Assembly (NCBI GenBank): GCA_902519255.1
Contig: CABYIV010000001.1
Coordinates: 62,001 to 126,000, forward strand
Reading direction: 5' to 3'
DNA length: 64,000 bases
DNA from: an uncultured Pelagibacteraceae bacterium
GTDB taxonomy: Bacteria > Pseudomonadota > Alphaproteobacteria > Pelagibacterales > Pelagibacteraceae
In this document: piece by piece, positions 27,441 through 34,705 of the stretch
Numbering within the stretch: the first letter of the stretch is position 1
How the letters are laid out: each line of letters begins with the position of its first letter
The notes under the pieces: generated by a model
What the model was told of the DNA's origin: nothing
Databases searched by the model: none
Seen by the model: the letters and a program-made list of their open reading frames with translations, nothing else
Made by a program: the position numbers and the translations under genes

Positions 27441-28931
27441 ATGAAATTATTTTTTCTACTTGGAAATCAGCTTTTCTCAGAGAAATATCTAGAAAAGTAC
27501 AGAAAAGACCACTTTTTCTTTATGGCTGAAGATTATCAGCTTTGTACTTATGAAAAGCATCATAAACAAAAGATATTATTGTTCTTATCTTGCATGCGAT
27601 CTCACGCAGATAGACTAAAAAAAAATAAATTTAAATTAGAATATTCTTCGATCGAGGATAAATCTTTCAAGCTGGATTACACAGAAAAATTAAAAAAAAT
27701 AATTAGAGCAAAAAAAATTAAAGAAATTTCAAGTTTCGAAATTGAGGATAAGTTTTTTGAAAATAAAATTACCAATTTTTTAAAAAAGGAAAAAATTAAA
27801 TGGAATATTATTCAAACACCAATGTTTTTAAATTCTAGAGAAAAATTTAAAAACTATTTATCGAAATCAAAAAAACCTTTTATGGCAGTTTTTTATAAAG
27901 AGACTAGAAGAGATTTGGATATACTCATGAAAAAAGATGGTAATCCAGAAGGAGGCAAATGGAGTTTTGACGAAGAAAATCGAAATAAACTTCCAAAAAA
28001 TATATCTATACCCAAATTTCCTAAAATTACTGAGACTGTTCATACGAAAAAACTAAAAATTTTAATTGATAAAAATTTTAAAAGTCACCCAGGTAATACG
28101 AAAGACTTTTGGTTTGCTACGGAATATGATGATGTAATTAAATTATTAAATTTTTTTATTAAAGAGAAATCAAATTTATTTGGGGATTATGAAGATGCAG
28201 TTGATCAGAAAGACAATATATTATTTCATAGTGCTTTAAGTCCTTACATCAATTTAGGTCTTATCACTCCAGAATTTATAATTAAAAAAGTTTTAGATTT
28301 TCACAACAAAAATAAAATAAGATTAAATTCCTTAGAGGGTTATATTCGTCAAGTAATCGGGTGGAGAGAATTTATGAGAGGAATATATCAAAGCTATTCA
28401 AAAGAAATGGAAACTAGAAATTTTTTTAAACAAAATAGAAAAATGAAAAACTCATGGTACGAAGGAACAACAGGATTACCACCTCTAGATTATGCTATTA
28501 AAAATGCAGTGAATTATGGTTGGTCACATCATATTGAAAGGTTAATGATCTTATCAAATATAATGAATTTATGTGAAGTTAAGCCAACGTATGTTTACAA
28601 ATGGTTTATGGAAATGTTTGTGGATTCCTCAGACTGGGTAATGGTCCCGAATGTTTATGGAATGGGGCTTTTCAGTGATGGAGGAATCTTTGCAACAAAA
28701 CCATATATTTGCGGCTCCGCTTATTTCATGAAAATGATGGATTTTAAAAAAGGAGAATGGTGCAATACCATGGATGGTCTTTATTGGAGATTCATAAATA
28801 GAAATAGAGCCTTCTTTTTAAAAAATCCTAGACTTTCTATGATGGTTAGAATTTTCGATAAAATGAAACCTGATAGAAAAAAATTAATTTTAGCTGAGGC
28901 AGAAAAATTTATTAAACAAAATACTGCATAG
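27441..28931 (+). CDS. Cryptochrome/photolyase of the FeS-BCP (PhrB-like) family
   Basis: 496 residues. The N-terminal Rossmann domain begins FFLLGNQLFSEKYL with HHKQKILLFLSCMRSHADRL, typical of the iron-sulfur bacterial cryptochrome/(6-4) photolyase family. The FAD domain shows YIRQVIGWREFMRGIY, NYGWSHHIERLMILSN, DWVMVPNVYGMG and FATKPYICGSAYF. Cys378, Cys424 and Cys441 are candidate cluster ligands, but the CxxC of Agrobacterium PhrB is missing (DFKKGEWC region), so cluster binding is uncertain. It would repair (6-4) photoproducts or sense blue light. The DUF2256 gene overlaps its stop. Confidence 0.9.
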   Translation: MKLFFLLGNQLFSEKYLEKYRKDHFFFMAEDYQLCTYEKHHKQKILLFLSCMRSHADRLKKNKFKLEYSSIEDKSFKLDYTEKLKKIIRAKKIKEISSFEIEDKFFENKITNFLKKEKIKWNIIQTPMFLNSREKFKNYLSKSKKPFMAVFYKETRRDLDILMKKDGNPEGGKWSFDEENRNKLPKNISIPKFPKITETVHTKKLKILIDKNFKSHPGNTKDFWFATEYDDVIKLLNFFIKEKSNLFGDYEDAVDQKDNILFHSALSPYINLGLITPEFIIKKVLDFHNKNKIRLNSLEGYIRQVIGWREFMRGIYQSYSKEMETRNFFKQNRKMKNSWYEGTTGLPPLDYAIKNAVNYGWSHHIERLMILSNIMNLCEVKPTYVYKWFMEMFVDSSDWVMVPNVYGMGLFSDGGIFATKPYICGSAYFMKMMDFKKGEWCNTMDGLYWRFINRNRAFFLKNPRLSMMVRIFDKMKPDRKKLILAEAEKFIKQNTA

Positions 28932-29059
28932 TGAGAAAAGAAAATTTACCCACAAAAATTTGCCCTGTATGTAAGAGACCTTTTACTTGGAGAAAAAAAT
29001 GGAAATTAAACTGGGATAAAGTGAAATATTGTTCTAAGAAATGTTCAAAAAATAACTAA
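28931..29059 (+). CDS. DUF2256 small zinc-ribbon protein
   Basis: A 42-residue protein missed by length cut-offs. It starts at GTG 28931, sharing a base with the photolyase stop (TAGTG). KICPVCKRPFTWRKKW is the DUF2256 signature; Cys11, Cys14, Cys34 and Cys38 (CxxC ... CSKKC) should bind one zinc. DUF2256 proteins recurrently accompany cryptochrome/photolyase genes; their job is unknown. The overlap implies translational coupling. Confidence 0.9.
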   Translation: MRKENLPTKICPVCKRPFTWRKKWKLNWDKVKYCSKKCSKNN

Positions 29060-29290
29060 TTAACAACAAGAGCAGCTTTTCTTTTTCTCTGGTTTTTTTG
29101 CTTCAATCACTTCTCCTTTAGAGGCTGATTGTTCAAGAATTTTTGCTGCTTCAGCTTCTGTCTCTTTTAATATTTTATTTTCAATGTATGCGTAAAGAGA
29201 GTTGAAACCTAATTTTGAAGCTTTCTTTTCTTCGTAATTCCTTCTGCCTTTAAGATTTTCAATAATTTCAAGAACTTGCGGGTTATTCAT
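29060..29290 (-). CDS. Small hypothetical protein with CSCC tail
   Basis: 76 residues, strongly helical and charged (VLEIIENLKGRRNYEEKKASKLG, EAEAAKILEQ), ending in a Lys-rich linker and SCSCC. A C-terminal CxCC can bind metal or be lipid- or redox-modified. Its stop abuts the convergent DUF2256 stop with no gap. I do not recognise the family. It may belong with the short photolyase upstream on the same strand (41-base gap). Confidence 0.6.
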   Translation of the reverse strand: MNNPQVLEIIENLKGRRNYEEKKASKLGFNSLYAYIENKILKETEAEAAKILEQSASKGEVIEAKKPEKKKSCSCC

Positions 29291-29331
29291 ATTATTGTTA
29301 TCTCATAATTTTGATAATTTACAATAGTTCT

Positions 29332-30474
29332 TTAAAAAAATCCTTTAATTATAGTTGGTATATACTTTTTGAAATTAAAAAAACCTTTATTGCAATATTT
29401 CCAAGAACTTCTGTCTAAATTACGATAAAGAAATTTTATATTATTTATTCCTTGAGAAGTTAAAAAATCTAAGTTTTCTCCAACACAAGGATATAAAAAA
29501 TAACTATTCTCAATTGTTTTAAGGTTACCAATATCAATAATTTCACAATCCAAAGATTTTTCATCCAACCTTCTTTTTTGATCCTGAATTAAATTAGTCT
29601 TAAATTTCACTGTTTTTTCACTAAGTTTAATATTTCTACTGTCGTTATTATTATTAACTAAATAAATCTTTTTAAATTTATGGTCTTTGAAATCAGTCAA
29701 CTCAAAGGAAAGATTATTATCAAAAATAATTAAATTTTGCTCATCCAGACTTACTGGATTACCAAAATCTTTTAAGACAGCCTTGTATATTTTCTCGCTA
29801 ACTTTAGGTGGTGCATTTTCATTTAAATTAATGTTATTAAATCTGTTATTAGTAAATTTTTTTATATTCCATTCACTTGCCAAATAATGCTTACCTTGTG
29901 TTTGTATCCCAGCAACCCATCTCCATCCTAATGTATTAGATGCTGCATCTCCATCATAGAGATGCTTTATAAAAAATTCAGCTCCTAATTGCCAAGGTAA
30001 ATTTAAAGTAAAAATCCAGATACTGGCAAACCACATTCTTGTATGATTATGAAGGTAATTAAATTCTTTTAGTTCTTTAACCCATTCATTAAAACATTCT
30101 ATATTTGTATTTCCATCAATGGCATTTAAATAATCTTTATTATCTTTGTATTTTTCTCTTATAATTTTTAGTTCTATTATGTAATCTGTCCATACATTAG
30201 GTCTTAATTCTAACCATCCTTTCCAATAAGTACGCCACAAAACCTCCTGAATAAATTTTTCATTTTTAGAAAATGAAAATTTCTTTAAGGCTTTATCTAT
30301 AACTTCTAACTCATTTAATATTCCATGAGATATGTATGGAGAAATACAAGATATATTTGATCTTTTATCTGGACCAAAATCAAAATTTCTCAATCTTGAA
30401 TATTCAGAAAGATTATTTTCAACAAAATTATCTAGTTTATTAGTGGCTTGCGCCCGACTTGGTTCAAAATTCAT
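29332..30474 (-). CDS. Short photolyase-like FAD protein with C-terminal Rossmann-like domain
   Basis: 380 residues. Residues 1-225 are a photolyase FAD-binding domain with no antenna domain before it: WRTYWKGWLE (80-89), HNHTRM (142-147), DGDAASN (174-180), then GWRWVAGIQTQGKHY. Residues 247-375 add an alpha/beta domain (NLIIFDNNLSFELT, KKIYLVNNN, CEIIDIGN, IKFLYRNLD) that looks like a photolyase N-terminal domain moved to the C-terminus. Short photolyases are known; this order is unusual. Probably DNA repair or light sensing. It starts 6 bases after argG ends. Confidence 0.82.
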   Translation of the reverse strand: MNFEPSRAQATNKLDNFVENNLSEYSRLRNFDFGPDKRSNISCISPYISHGILNELEVIDKALKKFSFSKNEKFIQEVLWRTYWKGWLELRPNVWTDYIIELKIIREKYKDNKDYLNAIDGNTNIECFNEWVKELKEFNYLHNHTRMWFASIWIFTLNLPWQLGAEFFIKHLYDGDAASNTLGWRWVAGIQTQGKHYLASEWNIKKFTNNRFNNINLNENAPPKVSEKIYKAVLKDFGNPVSLDEQNLIIFDNNLSFELTDFKDHKFKKIYLVNNNNDSRNIKLSEKTVKFKTNLIQDQKRRLDEKSLDCEIIDIGNLKTIENSYFLYPCVGENLDFLTSQGINNIKFLYRNLDRSSWKYCNKGFFNFKKYIPTIIKGFF

Positions 30475-30480
30475 GATATT

Positions 30481-31665
30481 TTATTTTAATTTTTTCTTGT
30501 GAAAATTAATAAATCTTTCAACATTTGATTTATTAAAAGTTTTATTTTCCTCAAATGAAACTTTTTTCATAGAATAAGCTGAACTTTTAGTTATTCTTGA
30601 ATGAATAATAACATTCCCTTTATATAACCTCAATTTAACTGATCCATTAACTTTACTTCTCTTAAGATCTACAATTCTTTGTAATTTAAATCTCTCTTTA
30701 GAAAACCAATATCCATTGTAAATCAGTTCCGCATATCTAGGCATAATTTTTTCTTTCTTATGCATTGTATCTTTATCAAGTGTAACAGACTCTATAGCTC
30801 TATGAGCGTGCATTAATAAAGTTCCGCCTGGTGTTTCGTATACACCTCTTGATTTTATACCAATAAATCTATTTTCTACTAGATCAACTCTTCCAACAGC
30901 ATTTTTTCCAGCTATGTGGTTTAATTTTCTAAGCAATTTAGATGGAGATAATTTTTTCCCATTCACTGCGATCGGATCTCCACTTTTAAAGTCTATTTTT
31001 ATAATTGAAGATTTATTAGGTGCTTTTTCTGGAGATACCGTTCTTTGAAAGATAAAGTCAGGTGCAGAATTTTTTGGATTTTCTAACAACTTTCCTTCAG
31101 TTGATGTATGAAAAATATTATCGTCTACTGAAAAAGGTGGCGCTCCTTTCTTGTCTTTAGGTATTTCAATTTTATTTTTTTTTGCATAATTAATTAGATC
31201 TGATCTAGATTTCAGCTTCCAAATTCTCCAAGGCGCAATAACTTTTATTTTAGGACCAAAATAATGATAACCTAACTCAAATCTTACTTGATCATTTCCT
31301 TTTCCTGTTGATCCATGAGACACAGCATAGGCATTATATTTTTTAGCAATTTTAATTTGATCTTTGGCTATTAAAGGTCTAGCAATTGAGGTTCCAAGCA
31401 AATAAACACCTTCATATATTGCATGGCCCCTAATCATTGGATAAACATAATCTTTTACAAAAATATCTTTTAGATCTTGAATAATAATGTTTTTTACGCC
31501 AAGTTTTTTTGCGTTTCTGAAAATTTTATTTCTATCTATCTCTTGACCAATGTCTGCAGTATAACAAATTACTTCTGCATCATAATTTTCTTGTAACCAT
31601 TTTAATATGATTGATGTATCCAAACCTCCAGAATAGGCAAGAACTATCTTTTTCTTTGATTTCAT
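30481..31665 (-). CDS. argG: Argininosuccinate synthase
   Basis: 394 residues, the usual length. It ligates citrulline and aspartate using ATP. LAYSGGLDTSIILKWL is the ATP-pyrophosphatase P-loop; SHGSTGKGNDQVRFELGY and APWRIWKLKSR follow as expected, with ESVTLDKDTMHKKE near the C-terminus. It follows ialB by 3 bases on the same strand. Confidence 0.97.
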   Translation of the reverse strand: MKSKKKIVLAYSGGLDTSIILKWLQENYDAEVICYTADIGQEIDRNKIFRNAKKLGVKNIIIQDLKDIFVKDYVYPMIRGHAIYEGVYLLGTSIARPLIAKDQIKIAKKYNAYAVSHGSTGKGNDQVRFELGYHYFGPKIKVIAPWRIWKLKSRSDLINYAKKNKIEIPKDKKGAPPFSVDDNIFHTSTEGKLLENPKNSAPDFIFQRTVSPEKAPNKSSIIKIDFKSGDPIAVNGKKLSPSKLLRKLNHIAGKNAVGRVDLVENRFIGIKSRGVYETPGGTLLMHAHRAIESVTLDKDTMHKKEKIMPRYAELIYNGYWFSKERFKLQRIVDLKRSKVNGSVKLRLYKGNVIIHSRITKSSAYSMKKVSFEENKTFNKSNVERFINFHKKKLK

Positions 31666-31668
31666 TAT

Positions 31669-32169
31669 TTAACTGCAGCTTTTTTTAGCTGCGTTATATG
31701 CTTTAGTGAAGCCCATCAAAGAATAATGATCAATTGTTTGAGAACCAGATTTATTATACCCAGTAACCATTAATCTTGAGGCTTTTTTCATTCTGCTAAC
31801 GACTTTTTTTTCAATTTTATTACTTGAAATCCATGCAAAATTATCTTGAGCTATATCAAATTTATATTTGGATTTACCAGAGCTAGCTGTAATTGAATTT
31901 TGACTGTTGTATTCATAGCCTGAGGTTGTGCTTACTTCGTCTTTAATTTTTTCAGATGGTCTGAAAGTTACAAATAATCTTGCATCTCTATCATTTTTTT
32001 TAGGAGATTGAAGAACAGGTTTAGATTGAGCAAAACATACTTTACTATCCCCACTAGTAACAACAATTGCATCCCAGTCTTTATATGTTCCTATTTTATT
32101 TAATTCTTCTGAATAAGAAGTTGATCCTAATAAGAGAATAAAAAAAATTATTTTAAAAATTATGGACAT
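31669..32169 (-). CDS. Invasion-associated locus B (IalB) family protein
   Basis: 166 residues with a signal peptide ending near SYSEEL. The mature part has the IalB pattern: GTYKDWDAIVV, VCFAQSKPVLQ, RDARLFVTFRPSE and a late DHYSLMGFTKAYNAAKKSC, with two Cys that could pair. The alphaproteobacterial family is periplasmic with no settled function. It overlaps the aldo/keto reductase gene by 10 bases. Confidence 0.88.
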   Translation of the reverse strand: MSIIFKIIFFILLLGSTSYSEELNKIGTYKDWDAIVVTSGDSKVCFAQSKPVLQSPKKNDRDARLFVTFRPSEKIKDEVSTTSGYEYNSQNSITASSGKSKYKFDIAQDNFAWISSNKIEKKVVSRMKKASRLMVTGYNKSGSQTIDHYSLMGFTKAYNAAKKSCS

Positions 32170-33194
32170 GGATTAGGATATTTTTTTTGAATTTCATTAA
32201 TTTCATTAATTATTTCTTTATCAAGATTCACTTTTACACTTTCTATATTTGTTTTCAACTGCTCCATTGTTGTTGCACCAATAATAACGCTAGACATGAA
32301 ATCCTGTATCTCACAAAATTTTATGCACATTTGACTCATATCTATGTTGTATTTTTCACTAATATTAAAATACTCATCAACAGCTTCGTTAGTATTTGGT
32401 TTTCGATATCTTGTCCAAAAATCCCAATCTCTTTCCATCCGAGATCCTTTTGGAAATTGCTTATTTCTATATTTACCACTTAAAAAACCACTGGCTAAAG
32501 GAGAATAAGATAAGCAGCCAATATTTTCTCTTATAGACACCTCAGCTAATCCAACTTCATAAGACCTATTTAATAAACTATAGGGATTTTGTATGGACAT
32601 CATTCTTGGCAAACTCTTTTCCTTTGAGAGTTTGAGATAATTCATGACACCCCAAGGAGTTTCATTAGATAAACCTACATGTCTAATTTTACCTTGCTCA
32701 ATATACTTTTGTAATTCAACCAACACATCTTCGAATTTATTCCATTCATTTTCTTTATGCACGTAACCCAGTCTTCCAAAATTGTTTACATTTCTTTCTG
32801 GCCAGTGAAGCTGATATAAATCTATATAATCAGTTTTAAGTCTTTTAAGACTGTTATGAAGTGCAGTTTCGAGATTCTTCCCTACAAAACTATTCTCACC
32901 ATTTCTAATATAATCTCTTGCAGGACCACAAACTTTAGTTGCAAGTATCACATCTTTTCTTTTTTTTGTTTTTTCAAACCAATTTCCAATGATCGTCTCT
33001 GTATGACCAAAAGTTTCAGCTTTAGGGGGTACCGCATAAAGTTCTGCTGTATCCCAAAAATTAACCCCATTTTCTAAAGAGAAATCCATTTGTTCGAAGG
33101 CCTCCTCTTGGCTATTTTGTTCACCCCAAGTCATGGTGCCGAGACAAATTGTGCTAATATCTATATCAGTTGTTCCTAATTTTTTATAATTCAT
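32160..33194 (-). CDS. Aldo/keto reductase (Tas-like)
   Basis: 344-residue NADPH-dependent TIM barrel. Start ISTICLGTMTWGEQNS, catalytic-region NFWDTAELYAVPP (Asp and Tyr), ATKVCG (Lys), DYIDLYQLHWPERN (His), and cofactor-binding SVIIGATTMEQLKTNI. It resembles E. coli Tas. The substrate is unknown. It heads the minus-strand run with ialB and argG and is divergent from the BI-1 gene. Confidence 0.93.
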   Translation of the reverse strand: MNYKKLGTTDIDISTICLGTMTWGEQNSQEEAFEQMDFSLENGVNFWDTAELYAVPPKAETFGHTETIIGNWFEKTKKRKDVILATKVCGPARDYIRNGENSFVGKNLETALHNSLKRLKTDYIDLYQLHWPERNVNNFGRLGYVHKENEWNKFEDVLVELQKYIEQGKIRHVGLSNETPWGVMNYLKLSKEKSLPRMMSIQNPYSLLNRSYEVGLAEVSIRENIGCLSYSPLASGFLSGKYRNKQFPKGSRMERDWDFWTRYRKPNTNEAVDEYFNISEKYNIDMSQMCIKFCEIQDFMSSVIIGATTMEQLKTNIESVKVNLDKEIINEINEIQKKYPNPCP

Positions 33195-33266
33195 TAAATA
33201 TTAAGTATTTGTTACCTATATTTTGACTGCTTGAAAAATTTAAAATTTATTACTATATATTTAATT

Positions 33267-34025
33267 ATGGAATTCAATAGAGACAATATTTTAAATAGAT
33301 CAACGACAGCAAAAAAAGCTGTTGTGATGGATGAAGGTCTTAGAGCCTATATGCTTAAAGTTTACAACTACATGGCAACTGGAGTTCTGCTAACGGGAAT
33401 CATTGCATTGCTATCTTTTAAAATGTCAGTAGTTACAGATGCAAGTGGATCAATAGTTGCTTTAACTGAGTTCGGAAATGCAATTTATCTATCAGGACTG
33501 AAATGGGTAGTTATGTTAGCTCCTCTCGGAATTGTTTTTTATATGAGTTTTGGGATAAATAAAATGAGTTCTTCAAAAGCTCAAACTACTTTTTGGATTT
33601 TTGCAGCCTTGATGGGTTTATCACTATCATCAATTTTATTAGTTTACACAGGACTTAGTGTGACGAGAGTATTTTTCATATCTTCAGCTACATTTGGAGC
33701 TATGAGTATATATGGTTACACAACTAAAAGAGACCTCACAAAATTTGGATCATTCTTAATGATGGGTTTGATCGGAATTATTATCGCATCTTTAGTAAAT
33801 ATTTTCTTAAAATCATCAATGATGTACTTTGCTATTTCAATTATTGGAGTTCTTATATTTGTTGGATTAACAGCCTACGATACGCAAAAAATTAAAAATA
33901 TGTACGCTGCATCTGATTCAGGCGAAGTAATTGGTAAGAAAGCTGTTATGGGAGCATTAACACTTTACTTAGATTTTATAAATCTATTTATAATGCTTTT
34001 AAGATTGTTTGGTCAAAGAAGATAA
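33267..34025 (+). CDS. Bax inhibitor-1/YccA-family membrane protein
   Basis: 252 residues from ATG 33267, seven membrane helices. The acidic N-terminus MEFNRDNILNRSTTAKKAVVMDEGLRAYM is standard for the alphaproteobacterial family, so an upstream in-frame ATG (33231) is not used. GLTAYDTQKIKNMY and the closing LYLDFINLFIMLLRLFG are family hallmarks. YccA-type members modulate FtsH and may act as pH-sensitive cation channels. Confidence 0.93.
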   Translation: MEFNRDNILNRSTTAKKAVVMDEGLRAYMLKVYNYMATGVLLTGIIALLSFKMSVVTDASGSIVALTEFGNAIYLSGLKWVVMLAPLGIVFYMSFGINKMSSSKAQTTFWIFAALMGLSLSSILLVYTGLSVTRVFFISSATFGAMSIYGYTTKRDLTKFGSFLMMGLIGIIIASLVNIFLKSSMMYFAISIIGVLIFVGLTAYDTQKIKNMYAASDSGEVIGKKAVMGALTLYLDFINLFIMLLRLFGQRR

Positions 34026-34604
34026 TTAGAATTTAATAGATTTCACAAGCTTAAATAAGTCATTTCTTGTTTCATTACATTTTTCGGCACATCCAACGGT
34101 AATTACATATTCTTTTTTTTTAAACATAAAAATTATTTGCTGAGTTAATAAACTTTCAAAGAAAGAGCTTTGATTTTCTCTATACATACTCCAATCAGCA
34201 AATTTTGGATATTTGTGCATTCTACACTCAATTAAATCTACCTTTTTTTTACTAAATTTTTTTTCAATTTTTAAAATCTTTTTACATTGTTTTAAAACTT
34301 TTTTTTCGTTTACTTGGTAGGAATTATTAAATACCAAAATTGAAATAGTATTAAGAAGACTTGACTTGAAATTAAATAATATTTCAACATCTTGTTCTTT
34401 TAATCTTTTACTAAATATTTGAATTTGTTGTTTAATTTTTGGATCTTTATGAGATGAATTGTAGATTTGGTAAAGATTCGTATTGTTTATTATTTCATAG
34501 TCTTTTGGTAACTCGAATGTAAAATTAAATTTGCTTTTAAATTCTTTCGCCTGTGAGTTGAGAGAAAATATTATAAATATTAATAATTTGATTAAAAAAT
34601 CCAT
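34026..34604 (-). CDS. Exported hypothetical protein
   Basis: 192 residues with a signal peptide MDFLIKLLIFIIFSLNSQA. The mature protein starts KFNFTFELPKDYEIINNT and reads like the PsbP/DcrB-like pattern of small periplasmic proteins (a long middle helix, then FESLLTQQIIFMFKKKEYVITVGC and two nearby Cys in CAEKC), but I cannot assign a family. Convergent with the BI-1 gene, no gap. Confidence 0.6.
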   Translation of the reverse strand: MDFLIKLLIFIIFSLNSQAKEFKSKFNFTFELPKDYEIINNTNLYQIYNSSHKDPKIKQQIQIFSKRLKEQDVEILFNFKSSLLNTISILVFNNSYQVNEKKVLKQCKKILKIEKKFSKKKVDLIECRMHKYPKFADWSMYRENQSSFFESLLTQQIIFMFKKKEYVITVGCAEKCNETRNDLFKLVKSIKF

Positions 34605-34705
34605 ATATTCTAATTTTGCATGTCAGATTATAAAATCAAACAATTAGTTTGTAATTGAATTATTTTTCAATTTATTATCTAGTATATTTAAAAATTTATA
34701 ATTTG

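Noticed and set aside
34653..34672. AATTGAA / TTCAATT inverted repeat upstream of the subtilase gene
   Set aside because: A/T-rich 7-bp arms occur often by chance at this base composition and it is not well placed as a terminator.
34655..34705. Longer N-terminus for the subtilase
   Set aside because: It would put 17 residues in front of a perfect lipoprotein signal peptide.
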